Source of the DNA: Natronosalvus halobius
GTDB lineage: Archaea > Halobacteriota > Halobacteria > Halobacteriales > Natrialbaceae
NCBI RefSeq assembly: GCF_024138145.1
Contig: NZ_CP099999.1
Span: 1 to 47,551, forward strand
Reading direction: 5' to 3'
DNA: 47,551 nucleotides
Shown: one piece after another, positions 38,475-46,232 of the stretch
How the letters are laid out: every line of letters begins with the position of its first letter
Numbering within the stretch: position 1 is the first letter of the stretch
The notes under the pieces: generated by a model
What the model saw: only the letters and a program-made list of their open reading frames with translations
The model's database searches: none
What the model was told of the DNA's origin: nothing
Translations under genes and position numbers: made by a program

Positions 38475-38839
38475 GCATTTTCGACGACCACACCGACGAG
38501 ATCCTCGCGTACGTGCGTCGCCGCAAGCGCAACGGCCAGTCGTTCGTGACGACGACGCAGGTCAAACACGACCTCGACATCGACGGCCACATCGCGGGCC
38601 GCGTGCTCGCGCGTCTCGAAGACCAAGGCCACCTCGATCGCTGGGGCGGCTCGTCGTGTGCGACCTACCGGATCACGATCGAGGAGAAGCCGGTCGCGAC
38701 CGACGGCGGCCACCGGATCACCTGCGAGGAGTGCGACCTCGAGGAGGACTACTACAACGAGGGCACGGCACGGCGACGAAAACTTGAGCACTACGAAACG
38801 TGGGGCCACCGCGTCGACTACCAGGGTGAGTCGCGATGA
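38471..38839 (+). CDS. Winged-helix plus zinc-knuckle protein (122 aa)
   Basis: The ATG at 38471 gives MSIFDDHTDEILAYVRRRKR. A winged helix (SFVTTTQVKHDLDIDGHIAG then RVLARLEDQGHLDRW) is followed by a CEEC zinc knuckle and a conserved-looking YYNEGTARRRKLEHYETWGH stretch, rich in residues that may coordinate metal or DNA. Overlaps both neighbours. Function unknown, DNA-binding likely. Confidence 0.72.
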   Translation: MSIFDDHTDEILAYVRRRKRNGQSFVTTTQVKHDLDIDGHIAGRVLARLEDQGHLDRWGGSSCATYRITIEEKPVATDGGHRITCEECDLEEDYYNEGTARRRKLEHYETWGHRVDYQGESR

Positions 38840-39279
38840 CCGACGACGAACACCCGCTCGAGGAACTCCTCACGAATGCCGACGAGGAACTCGAGCTCGA
38901 GGACGTCACAATCGACACGGAGCAGTTCCACGCCGATCTCGTCAAGGTGGCCCAGGCCGCTGAGTCGATCGAGACGCTCGCGACGGATCTCCGAGCGCTG
39001 CGGCGAAGCGGCCTGACCGACGAGGACGTGGTCGCGCTGCTCTACGGTCGGAACGCGAGTCTCAACAAGTCCACCATCGAGACGGCACTCGAGACCATCG
39101 ACGAGACGATCGCCGACTTCGAGAGCGGGAAGCGCAAACCGAAACGCGACCTCCTGGTCCGACTCGTTTACGACTTGTCGGGCCTGGGAAAACAGGAGAC
39201 CGAGACGGTCGTCGACGAGCTCGAGGCGCTGGTGGAGCGCTATGGGTACGACGACCTCCAGGAGGGCGACGATGTCTGA
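38836..39279 (+). CDS. Helical acidic protein (147 aa)
   Basis: The product (MTDDEHPLEELLTNADEELE and so on) is nearly all helix, with several regions of coiled-coil character. It contains a sequence resembling a small HTH (SGLTDEDVVALLYGRNASLN then KSTIETALETI). There are no cysteines. The next gene, a DNA methyltransferase, starts eight bases before its stop, so the pair may act together, for example as a methyltransferase partner or regulator. That link is positional only. Confidence 0.7.
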   Translation: MTDDEHPLEELLTNADEELELEDVTIDTEQFHADLVKVAQAAESIETLATDLRALRRSGLTDEDVVALLYGRNASLNKSTIETALETIDETIADFESGKRKPKRDLLVRLVYDLSGLGKQETETVVDELEALVERYGYDDLQEGDDV

Positions 39280-40828
39280 GGACTCCCTCACCGTCGTGGA
39301 TCTCTTCGCAGGCGCGGGCGGGATCTCGACGGGTGCCGTCGACGCCGCGAAGAACCTCGGCTACACGCCCGGCCAGGACTTCCATCTCACGGCGATCAAC
39401 CACAACGAACACGCGATCGCGACCCACGAGGAAAATCACCCGTGGGCCGACCACTACCATGCAAAGGTTGAGGCGATCTTCCCGCCAGACGTCGCCGAAC
39501 CCGGTACGGTCGACCTGCTGACGGCTGGGCCTTCGTGTACGCACTTTTCGAACGCGAGAGGCGGCAAGCCCGTGAAAGAACAGGAACGGGCGTCGCCGTG
39601 GCACGTCCTCCGGTGGGTCGAACTCCTGCGACCGAAACACCTGCTCATCGAGAACGTCGGCGAGCTCCGGTCGTGGGGGCCGGTCGAAGACGACGGGACA
39701 CCGTCGCGCGACGGCTCGATCTTCGTGCGTTGGGTCGAGATGCTTCAGGCACTGGGCTACACCGTCGTCCGTGACGACAAAGACCGCTACGGCGTCAAAC
39801 TCCGGGCCGCCGACTACGGCGACCCGACGACGCGACAGCGACTGTTCGTAATCGCGTCACGAACGAACCGCCCAACTCCACCACAACCAACCCACTCGAG
39901 CGACCCGGCCGACGACCTCGAGGACTGGGTGCCAGCGAGCGAGATAATCGACTGGAGCGACCGGGGCGAGTCGATGTTCACCCGCTCGAAGGCGCTCGCA
40001 AGCAAGACGATGGACCGCATCGCGAAGGGCATCCGCGACCACTGTGACGACCGACTGGCGCCCTACGCGGCGGCACTCGAGCGAATGGACGAGGCCGATA
40101 TATACGCACTCCAGGACGACGTCGTCCCGATCGAAGAGATCGAGACGGCGATAGACGAGCGGACGGAACCGTTCCTGGTTCGTGGCGAGGTCGCCGTCGA
40201 CGACGAACCAGCGTCGACGCCGATGGTGATGGGCCAGCACGGCGGAGCGTACCCACGCGATGCGGACACGGAACCGGTGTCGACCATCACGACACGCGGC
40301 GCTATCCACTTCATCGAAGCCCAGGCGTTCGTCCTGCCACGGAACGGTTCGGCTCGAGGCAAGCACTCGAACCCGGCCTACAATCCCGACGAGAGGCCGT
40401 TTCACACGGTGACGGCCCGTAATCACGACGGTCGGCTGTTCTCGCCGTTCCTGGTCCAGTACAACGGCACGCCAGAACACTCGGTGAAGTCGATCGACGA
40501 CCCGCTCCCGACGCTCACCAAACGCGCTCGGTACGCGCTGGCCGATCCGGAAGTCTACCCGTTCGGTATCGATCTCCGATACCGGATGCTCGACCCGCCG
40601 GAGACCAAACAAGCGCAGGGGTTCCCGGCGGACTACGAGATCACGGGCGACACGAAGAAAGACCGCCGCGCACAGATCGGGAACGCGGTTCCGGTCGGGA
40701 TGGCCCGAGCGCTCTGTGAGCACATTCTCGCGACGGAGGCGCCGACGCTGTCGACCTACGGCGCCGGGTTCCCCGACGACGCCGACGTGGAGATCCCGGC
40801 GTACGAGGAGGTGGTCTCGGATGACTAA
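39272..40828 (+). CDS. C5-cytosine DNA methyltransferase
   Basis: This 518-residue enzyme has motif I DLFAGAGGIS (10-19), the catalytic loop GPSCTHFS with nucleophile Cys89 (GPSC replaces the usual GPPC), motif VI ENV (127-129) and motif VIII TRQRLFVIA (187-195). C-terminal motifs IX/X are QAQGFPADY and QIGNAVPVGMARAL. It transfers a methyl group from S-adenosylmethionine to C5 of cytosine in DNA. No restriction endonuclease is nearby, so it is an orphan, probably for self-protection or regulation. Target sequence cannot be read from the gene. Starts at ATG 39272, overlapping the previous stop. Confidence 0.93.
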   Translation: MSEDSLTVVDLFAGAGGISTGAVDAAKNLGYTPGQDFHLTAINHNEHAIATHEENHPWADHYHAKVEAIFPPDVAEPGTVDLLTAGPSCTHFSNARGGKPVKEQERASPWHVLRWVELLRPKHLLIENVGELRSWGPVEDDGTPSRDGSIFVRWVEMLQALGYTVVRDDKDRYGVKLRAADYGDPTTRQRLFVIASRTNRPTPPQPTHSSDPADDLEDWVPASEIIDWSDRGESMFTRSKALASKTMDRIAKGIRDHCDDRLAPYAAALERMDEADIYALQDDVVPIEEIETAIDERTEPFLVRGEVAVDDEPASTPMVMGQHGGAYPRDADTEPVSTITTRGAIHFIEAQAFVLPRNGSARGKHSNPAYNPDERPFHTVTARNHDGRLFSPFLVQYNGTPEHSVKSIDDPLPTLTKRARYALADPEVYPFGIDLRYRMLDPPETKQAQGFPADYEITGDTKKDRRAQIGNAVPVGMARALCEHILATEAPTLSTYGAGFPDDADVEIPAYEEVVSDD

Positions 40829-40931
40829 GACGAAAGGCTCGCTCTGGCACTGCACGTGCGGTCGTCTCGTCTCGAGGCACATCTACGGCGAGACGTGTCC
40901 AAACTGCGGACTCCCGGAGGAACGGCCATGA
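40821..40931 (+). CDS. 36-aa zinc-ribbon micropeptide
   Basis: The ATG at 40821 overlaps the methyltransferase stop. The product MTKTKGSLWHCTCGRLVSRH and so on has CTC and CPNC pairs, a compact zinc ribbon with almost no other sequence. It overlaps the next ATG. Coupling on both sides supports it despite its size. Confidence 0.6.
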   Translation: MTKTKGSLWHCTCGRLVSRHIYGETCPNCGLPEERP

Positions 40932-41137
40932 GCACTGAAATTCCGACGGTCTACGGCGCCGACACTATCGGGAACCGCTGTCTCAACTGCGGGAATCGGG
41001 TCCTCGAGGGGACGGTCGGCGTCTACGGCGACAACGACGGAAACCTCCACGCGTGCCCGGAGTGCTCGACGTACCGACACCTCAAGCAGGGCGCTGGCTG
41101 GAATCCCGACTTCGAACCGGGGGTGAACGGCGAATGA
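40928..41137 (+). CDS. Zinc-ribbon protein (69 aa)
   Basis: The ATG at 40928 gives MSTEIPTVYGADTIGNRCLN. CLNCGNRV and CPECSTYRH form a four-cysteine ribbon around a short beta segment (VGVYGDNDGNLHA). The ribbon pattern is similar to small haloarchaeal rubredoxin-like proteins. Overlaps both neighbours. Confidence 0.7.
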   Translation: MSTEIPTVYGADTIGNRCLNCGNRVLEGTVGVYGDNDGNLHACPECSTYRHLKQGAGWNPDFEPGVNGE

Positions 41138-41367
41138 TAGTGTGCGAGCACCATCAGCGCCCTGAGTGCCTCGAGATCGTCGATGCGACTCTCGAGCGCG
41201 ACGGTGATGACATCGAGGTAAAAGAGCACTACGAGTGCCGCCTCGAGGGACTCGAAGGGACCTACCACTACCTCCGGGGCGTCGAGACCGTCCGGGGCTC
41301 GATCGTCGCGACGGGCGAACTCCCGCGTACCATCCACCGCGCGAAACGCGAGGGGATTCGCCGATGA
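41134..41367 (+). CDS. Small hypothetical protein (77 aa)
   Basis: The ATG at 41134 overlaps the upstream stop. The product (MIVCEHHQRPECLEIVDATL) is acidic with a beta-rich centre (DDIEVKEHYECRLEGLEGTY); three cysteines and two histidines near the N-terminus could bind a metal. Ends in a basic helix (HRAKREGIRR). Unknown function. Confidence 0.66.
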   Translation: MIVCEHHQRPECLEIVDATLERDGDDIEVKEHYECRLEGLEGTYHYLRGVETVRGSIVATGELPRTIHRAKREGIRR

Positions 41368-41642
41368 GACGCGTTATCGACGGCGGTGTTCGCTACGACT
41401 GGCAACTCGCCGTGATCGGATCGGACGTCGTCGCCTCGGTCCACTATCCTGGCGGGCCGTCGATCACCTACTCCACCGAACGGCTCCCGAACAAGGTGCG
41501 CGACCCCAGCGAGTTCGGTCTGCTCCCGCTCGAGGTGATCGAGCGGTATCACCGCAAATCGCAGACGGATACGCCGATGGGCGAGCTCGCCCGGAAGGTC
41601 CAGGCGGCCGTCCACGACGACGCCAGCGAGGTGCCAGCATGA
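41364..41642 (+). CDS. Small hypothetical protein (92 aa)
   Basis: The ATG at 41364 overlaps the previous stop and gives MRRVIDGGVRYDWQLAVIGS. The first ~45 residues are beta-rich and the remainder helical and polar. No cysteines. The stop overlaps a 28-codon gene. Not recognised. Confidence 0.66.
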   Translation: MRRVIDGGVRYDWQLAVIGSDVVASVHYPGGPSITYSTERLPNKVRDPSEFGLLPLEVIERYHRKSQTDTPMGELARKVQAAVHDDASEVPA

Positions 41643-41725
41643 GCGACGGACTCCCGGAGGCGACTCAGCGCGACGTCGAACAGGCCATCGAACAACTCGA
41701 AACGGAGGACGACGATGCACGATAG
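41639..41725 (+). CDS. 28-aa acidic micropeptide
   Basis: ATG at 41639 (overlapping the previous stop) to TAG at 41723-41725 gives 28 residues (MSDGLPEATQRDVEQAIEQL and so on), a single acidic amphipathic helix. The next ATG lies 11 bases before its stop. It may serve mainly to couple translation. Confidence 0.45.
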   Translation: MSDGLPEATQRDVEQAIEQLETEDDDAR

Positions 41726-42002
41726 AATCCCACTTGACGATCTGGACCGCGAACTGACCGAAGAAACACTCACCGAGCTGTGCGCCCGGCGACTCACCAT
41801 CGAGGAGATCGCCGAGTTCGTCGACGAACGCGAGCACCACGTCGAGCGGGCGTTGGGACAGTACGGCCTCGAGGCGACGGGCTACCGGCCGCCCTCGGGG
41901 ACAGTGGCGGCGACGTTGCTCGCGACCGATCCGGACGTAACCGAGAGCGAGACAGAGCCACAGTCAACGACCCTCGAGAAATTTGCAGGTGGTCAGGCAT
42001 GA
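41715..42002 (+). CDS. Helix-turn-helix-like protein (95 aa)
   Basis: MHDRIPLDDLDRELTEETLT begins an acidic helical protein. LCARRLTIEEIAEFVDEREH then HVERALGQYGLEATGYRP reads as a compact HTH of the type 'IAEFVDxxEHHVERAL', followed by a disordered acidic tail. Probably DNA-binding. Overlaps both neighbours. Confidence 0.68.
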   Translation: MHDRIPLDDLDRELTEETLTELCARRLTIEEIAEFVDEREHHVERALGQYGLEATGYRPPSGTVAATLLATDPDVTESETEPQSTTLEKFAGGQA

Positions 42003-42256
42003 ACGAAGAGTGTCAGTCCTCGAGCGGTGTTGACCGTTTCCACGGCCCGTGTACGGTTCCACGAATCGAGTGCAACAAGTGCGGAACCGGACACCACCCA
42101 GACGCAGCAAACGGCGAGTATATCGGTCACTGCCGGGAATGTTCCGCGTTCCTACCACGACCGACCGAGAAACAGGAACGGCGATTCACGCAATTTATCG
42201 GCTGGAAAGACCGATACATTCGGCCGGAAACTGAGCGAGGTGAGAGCGATGAGTAA
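41999..42256 (+). CDS. Zinc-ribbon protein (85 aa)
   Basis: The ATG at 41999 gives MNEECQSSSGVDRFHGPCTV. CNKCGTGHH and CRECSAF form a zinc ribbon near the middle, with an additional Cys and His at the N-terminus. The C-terminal segment (RRFTQFIGWKDRYIRPETER) is basic and aromatic, good for nucleic-acid contact. Codon use is slightly less GC-biased than in neighbouring genes. Confidence 0.68.
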   Translation: MNEECQSSSGVDRFHGPCTVPRIECNKCGTGHHPDAANGEYIGHCRECSAFLPRPTEKQERRFTQFIGWKDRYIRPETERGESDE

Positions 42257-42362
42257 GAACGATACACAACAGAACGGGACTGAGCGCGAAGTTGAATTAC
42301 TCCCACTGTTATCACAGGACCCGTGCCTGTGGTGGTGGATCGACGGGAAGGTGGTCGCATGA
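42249..42362 (+). CDS. 37-aa Trp-rich micropeptide
   Basis: ATG at 42249, overlapping the previous stop, to TGA at 42360-42362. The product MSKNDTQQNGTEREVELLPL then LSQDPCLWWWIDGKVVA has three consecutive tryptophans. Coupled on both sides (ATGA). Function unknown. Confidence 0.5.
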   Translation: MSKNDTQQNGTEREVELLPLLSQDPCLWWWIDGKVVA

Positions 42363-42463
42363 CCGACGAGTGCGACCACGAATGGGTAGAGATAGCCCAC
42401 TATCCAAGCGGCCAGGCCTGCCGCTGGCAGTGCATTAACTGCCTCATGGAGAACGGACCATGA
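42359..42463 (+). CDS. 34-aa zinc-knuckle micropeptide
   Basis: ATG 42359 to TGA 42461-42463. The product MTDECDHEWVEIAHYPSGQA then CRWQCINCLMENGP contains Cys5, His7 and a C-x3-C-x2-C cluster, the pattern 'CxHxW...C..C' seen in small haloarchaeal and phage zinc peptides. Overlaps the next start by four bases. Confidence 0.55.
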   Translation: MTDECDHEWVEIAHYPSGQACRWQCINCLMENGP

Positions 42464-42912
42464 CGGTGCGGTGTGACGTTTGCGGTGTCGTTGCGAAGCT
42501 CGAGAAACACGATGGCGAATGGCTGTGCCCCGACTGCATTCAGTGCAACGTACAGCCGGACGGTGGTCGCGTGAGTGGTATTGAGCGATTCGAGGCTCCG
42601 CCAACGAACCAGATCACGACCTTCGAGACGGCCGAACTCACGGCACTCTGCCCGTTCGACTTCGGCGGCCCGGATCACTACGACCTAACGATCAAATACG
42701 AACCAGACGGTCACTGTCTCGAATCACGCTCGCTCAAACTCTGGCTCGAATCCTACCGCGACGAAGAAATCACTGCCGAACGGCTGGCAGACGAACTCTA
42801 TCGAGACATTTCGCGGTCCATCGAACCGGCGCGTCTTTACGTCCGACTCGAGCAGGCACGCCGTGGAGGAATCGAGGAGACTGTGGAGGTAGGTGAACGT
42901 GCCCTCTGTTGA
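42460..42912 (+). CDS. queF: QueF-family 7-deazaguanine enzyme with N-terminal zinc knuckles
   Basis: Residues 1-30 carry CDVC and CPDC knuckles. Residues ~55-145 match the QueF T-fold. ALCPFD has the substrate-binding nucleophile Cys64, PD at 71-72 the acid (Asp72), ESRSLKLW (88-95) fits the NADPH motif ESKSLK, Glu107 aligns with the base-binding Glu, and RRGGIEETVEVG is the C-terminal strand pair. QueF reduces preQ0 to preQ1; the related QueF-like enzymes add ammonia to make archaeosine. The ESRSLK motif favours reductase here, but His before the base-binding Glu is Ala. The gene overlaps the transglycosylase gene by 20 bases, so the product base is likely meant for DNA. Confidence 0.82.
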   Translation: MTVRCDVCGVVAKLEKHDGEWLCPDCIQCNVQPDGGRVSGIERFEAPPTNQITTFETAELTALCPFDFGGPDHYDLTIKYEPDGHCLESRSLKLWLESYRDEEITAERLADELYRDISRSIEPARLYVRLEQARRGGIEETVEVGERALC

Positions 42913-43633
42913 TATAATCACGACAGGGCGGCCTGATTTGACAGCCTACGCGGGCGAGTATGGATACCTTCGCGGTACCCGCCTCGATGACGAACCACGA
43001 TACCGACGCGAGAACGTTCGCGTGGAGTTTCTCGATCTCCACTGGGAAGAACCGGATTTTGAGGGCCTACTCGAGGCTGCGGAGTGGCACCGGCCAAAGT
43101 ACGCGGTCGCCGGGGATTACGATGGCTCGAATTACGAGAAGGTCAACGACCGAGCCCGGCAGCTCGCTGAGTACGCCGAGAACGTTATCGTCGTCCCACA
43201 TCACGACGGCGATCTCGAGCACGCTCCCGAGTGGTGCGTCGTCGGTTACTCGACGCCGTCGGAGTATGCCGCGACGGAGATACCGATTCGGGAGTATCGA
43301 GAAACGAGCCACGACCTCCACATCCTCGGAGGGACGCCGCATTTGCAACACGAGTTGCTCGGACGTCTGTGGGTCGAGAACGTCGTCTCGATGGACTGCA
43401 ACAGCCACCACAAGGCAGCAACCATCGGCGCGAAGGCGTGGTATCCTGACCGGCCACACTGGCGAAAGATCGGCCCGGAGGGTATGGAGAACGCGGTCGA
43501 ATCCGCATACAAGATTTCGGTTACGAACCTGAATATGGATCACCAACGACGGGGTTTATTCCCAGCGACGGACGGAGGAAGCAGCCGCTACATAGAGACG
43601 GGGACTGAGCGTTCAGGGGGTGACGACCGATGA
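42893..43633 (+). CDS. TGT/DpdA-like base transglycosylase
   Basis: This 246-residue protein shows the tRNA-guanine-transglycosylase signature: DLHILGGTPHLQHELL (141-156) aligns with the TGT 'YLMGVGTPEDLLEAV' helix start, and NVVSMDCNSHHKAA (163-176) with 'DMFDCVxPTRxAR', making Asp168 the candidate nucleophile. AVAGDYDGS (71-79) provides another acidic active-site position, and VVGYSTPSEY recalls the GxxV strand. TGT enzymes swap guanine for a 7-deazaguanine; the DpdA branch, known in viruses and islands, does so in DNA. It lacks the PUA domain of archaeal tRNA enzymes, favouring DpdA. It begins at GTG 42893 inside a queF gene. Confidence 0.78.
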   Translation: MNVPSVDIITTGRPDLTAYAGEYGYLRGTRLDDEPRYRRENVRVEFLDLHWEEPDFEGLLEAAEWHRPKYAVAGDYDGSNYEKVNDRARQLAEYAENVIVVPHHDGDLEHAPEWCVVGYSTPSEYAATEIPIREYRETSHDLHILGGTPHLQHELLGRLWVENVVSMDCNSHHKAATIGAKAWYPDRPHWRKIGPEGMENAVESAYKISVTNLNMDHQRRGLFPATDGGSSRYIETGTERSGGDDR

Positions 43634-44448
43634 CGGACACGGCCCAGGAGACGATCGTCGACGAGGAAGCGTTCGAGGCGACTGTCACTCGAGGTGACCT
43701 CGTCCGCATCGCCGACGCCCTCGAGCCGGTCGTGGACGAAGCGCGACTCCACTTCACGACCTCGGAACTGCACGCGAGTGCGGTCGACCCCGCGAACGTC
43801 ATGGCGGTCGACAGTGGTCGGTACGAGATCGAGGCGAACCAGCCGGCGGTCATCGGCATCGACGTCGAGGAACTGCACGAAACACTCCATTTCCTCGCCT
43901 CGTCGGACGAGGAGGTCACGCTTCGGTACGAAGACGGCGATGACGAGCTCACCATCTTAGACAACAACTGGTTCGACACCGCCTCCGTGGTCGACGAGGA
44001 GTACATCCGCGACGACCGCGACCTCGATGACATCCTCGAGCGGATAGACTTCGAGGTGGTGGGGACGGCCGAATCCTGGGAGTTCGCCGGTTCGATCAAC
44101 AAGGTGGCGCTGGCAGCCTCGAGAGGGATACGGTTCCTTCCGGTCGCAGATGGCGTCCTGACCGAGGGAGACCGAAAGGAGTTCAACGAGGACGACGGGG
44201 GGTTCGAACGCGTCTGGGGCTACCAGGACGAATTCGATGCCGACCTCGAGCGCCGACCGGCCACCTACGACGGTGCGGTGTCGGTCTACTCGCCCGACTA
44301 TCTCGAGGACCTGGCTCAGGCACTCCCAACGGAGGGAACGGTCACATTCTACACGGGCGATAACATCCCGCTCATCGCCGAGTCCAGCGAAGGACCTCGA
44401 GTTGTGGTCGCCCCGCGTCTGAAAAATCCCGTGGAGGACGACCGATGA
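43630..44448 (+). CDS. pcn: PCNA-like DNA sliding clamp
   Basis: This 272-residue protein has the PCNA opening pattern (LVRIADALEPVVDEARLHFT), the signature HASAVDPANVMAV near 48-60, an interdomain-like segment and the closing strand VVVAPRLKN in place of the usual YMLAPRI. PCNA forms a trimeric ring that tethers polymerases and repair enzymes. A longer acidic C-terminus and several inserts separate it from chromosomal halophile PCNAs (about 247 aa). Its presence with Orc1/Cdc6 and MCM completes a partly autonomous replication kit. Overlaps both neighbours. Confidence 0.9.
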   Translation: MTDTAQETIVDEEAFEATVTRGDLVRIADALEPVVDEARLHFTTSELHASAVDPANVMAVDSGRYEIEANQPAVIGIDVEELHETLHFLASSDEEVTLRYEDGDDELTILDNNWFDTASVVDEEYIRDDRDLDDILERIDFEVVGTAESWEFAGSINKVALAASRGIRFLPVADGVLTEGDRKEFNEDDGGFERVWGYQDEFDADLERRPATYDGAVSVYSPDYLEDLAQALPTEGTVTFYTGDNIPLIAESSEGPRVVVAPRLKNPVEDDR

Positions 44449-44771
44449 CGGACGGTCTCCACGAACACACGATCGAACTTCGAGAGGAGTACCCCGACCG
44501 ACTCTATCCACTCCTCATCGAGCTGGCCGAGTACAATCGCGAGGAGTGGCTCGAGGGGCCGAAGGACAACACGATCGGCGCCGACGAGGTCCGCAAAACC
44601 GGGCTCACGGGGATGCAAAAAGAACTCGCCGACATGGTCAAAGAGCGCCTCGAGCGCTACGAAGAGTGGGCGTGTGACTGGTGTGGCGTCAATCAATCAA
44701 CGTGCACGAAAGGCGTCGGTGGCCCGTCGCTGTGTAACGAGTGCGCCTTCGGGGACGGTGATTCCGAATGA
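44445..44771 (+). CDS. Zinc-ribbon hypothetical protein (108 aa)
   Basis: The N-terminal 80 residues are helical and acidic, with ELREEYPDRLYPLLIELAEY reminiscent of small haloarchaeal coupling domains. The end carries CDWCGVNQSTC and CNEC, enough for a zinc ribbon. Overlaps the PCNA stop and the next start. Unknown role; position suggests a replication accessory protein. Confidence 0.7.
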   Translation: MTDGLHEHTIELREEYPDRLYPLLIELAEYNREEWLEGPKDNTIGADEVRKTGLTGMQKELADMVKERLERYEEWACDWCGVNQSTCTKGVGGPSLCNECAFGDGDSE

Positions 44772-45070
44772 TGGTCAACCGAGCCATCTGCGAGGAGTGT
44801 AACAACCGGATCGACTACCTCTCTCGCGATGGGCCGATCCGCTGTGACTGCGGCGACGAGATGGAGTTCGCGGGGAAGGTCGGATGCGTTCGCGGACTCT
44901 CCGAAGGACAGACGGCGAACGACGACCTCCAGGACCTGATCGATGAGTGGCTCGAGTACGCGTCGCAGTACGGCCACCACCAAACGGACACGTTCAACGC
45001 ACGGTGTGAGACGTGGGAAAGTGCGGCCGACCAGCTCGAGGATATCGTGACGGAGGAATCGGATCGATGA
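44768..45070 (+). CDS. Zinc-binding hypothetical protein (100 aa)
   Basis: The ATG at 44768 (or the adjacent ATG at 44771) begins MMVNRAICEECNNRIDYLSR. CEEC and CDCG make a zinc site, and the rest is an acidic helix bundle (DLQDLIDEWLEYASQYGHHQ). Overlaps both neighbours by four bases. Confidence 0.7.
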   Translation: MMVNRAICEECNNRIDYLSRDGPIRCDCGDEMEFAGKVGCVRGLSEGQTANDDLQDLIDEWLEYASQYGHHQTDTFNARCETWESAADQLEDIVTEESDR

Positions 45071-45336
45071 ACGAAGCCGAACCAAAGCCGTGTCGCCACT
45101 GCGGGACGGAAACCACCCAGCGCGCGTCGGGAATCCCCTACTGCTCGATGGACTGCATCGGCGCCCGCCGACGCGAGAAAGATAACGAGGTCCTCGAGTG
45201 CCCGTATCCCGACTGTGACTGGAAACAGGTGTACGATCCAGAGAACGGCCTCTCGAGGTCGATCGCCTACACGAACGCCGAAGAGCATCGCGAAGAGCAC
45301 CGGTCGGCGTTGGCTGCAGGAGGTGACGAACAGTGA
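45067..45336 (+). CDS. Double zinc-finger protein (89 aa)
   Basis: The ATG at 45067 gives MNEAEPKPCRHCGTETTQRA. CRHC with CSMDC forms a first knuckle resembling C4 fingers of ribosomal or MYND type, and CPYPDCDWK with later histidines (EEHREEH) a second C2H2-like finger. Such proteins bind nucleic acid. Overlaps both neighbours. Confidence 0.7.
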   Translation: MNEAEPKPCRHCGTETTQRASGIPYCSMDCIGARRREKDNEVLECPYPDCDWKQVYDPENGLSRSIAYTNAEEHREEHRSALAAGGDEQ

Positions 45337-46232
45337 CCGACGTCGATCGAACCCCGACGCCGCGCGAACACGAGCTCTCGAACGGTGACCTCGCGGTCTC
45401 GAGTCATTGGGTCTGGGGCGTTCGCGACGCGACCGTCGTCCCCAACACGAAGCGGCCACTGTACCGACTCCTCATGCGCGTGCTCGAGGACGCCCCTGTT
45501 CCCGACTGTATGCCCGCCCGACTCGCCACTGCCTGCACGGATCTCGTCGACGTCAAAGACGCTGTCGAGAACATTGATCGAGGCAGCGCCGATATCGGTG
45601 GCGTCGGCTGGGGGATGGGCCACTGTTACCGCGTCCGCGACGCGATCGAGGCCCACCGCGACCGCGACCCGATCACGCTCGTGGCCGTCGGCTGTTCCGG
45701 GACGAAAGACCACGCCGACGAGCCACTCCCGTCGAAAGAGCGCTACGCGGGCGGCTACTGGACGAACAAACGCCAGTACGGTGAGACGGTCGGCGACGAC
45801 TGGCGGGTTATCTCTGCCGAACACGCACTGCTCGAGCCCGACGCGCCGATCGAGTACTACGAAACGCACGTCACCGATCTCGATGGCATCCCGGTCGATC
45901 ACGACGGTCGCCTGCCGAACGGCGAGCCTGTCACGACGCTCGTGGACCTGTGGGCGTACAACGTCCACAACGAACTCGCACGCTGGCTCGAGGACGCCGC
46001 CGGTGGCATTGATCCGCGTGACGTTCGACTGGAGGTCCTCCTGGGGAAAGACTACGAGAACCGCCTTCGCGAGCGGGACGTCTTCGACGTGCTTCGAATC
46101 CGGGGCGACCTCGAGGTCGCGTTCCCGTTCCGAGAGGTCGAGGGGCTGACCGGCATCGGGAAGCAACGACAGTGGATGGCCGGCGAGGTCGCGGCGTCGG
46201 CGCTCGCGACCGACGGAGGTGAGCCACAGTGA
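45333..46232 (+). CDS. DUF6884-like protein (299 aa)
   Basis: The GTG at 45333 overlaps the previous stop. Residues ~111-178 match the DUF6884 pattern: LVAVGCSGTKDH, then SKERYAGGYWTNKRQYGETV, then WRVISAEHALLEPDAPIEYY. Families with a GCxxxK, LY, SAxxGL order (also YaaA-type) recur in viral DNA-modification and base-swapping gene neighbourhoods. This one lies 1.7 kb after the transglycosylase in the same operon. The N-terminal 100 residues (EHELSNGDLAVSSHWVWGVR) are unassigned. I infer a role linked to modified bases but cannot name the reaction. Confidence 0.7.
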   Translation: MTDVDRTPTPREHELSNGDLAVSSHWVWGVRDATVVPNTKRPLYRLLMRVLEDAPVPDCMPARLATACTDLVDVKDAVENIDRGSADIGGVGWGMGHCYRVRDAIEAHRDRDPITLVAVGCSGTKDHADEPLPSKERYAGGYWTNKRQYGETVGDDWRVISAEHALLEPDAPIEYYETHVTDLDGIPVDHDGRLPNGEPVTTLVDLWAYNVHNELARWLEDAAGGIDPRDVRLEVLLGKDYENRLRERDVFDVLRIRGDLEVAFPFREVEGLTGIGKQRQWMAGEVAASALATDGGEPQ

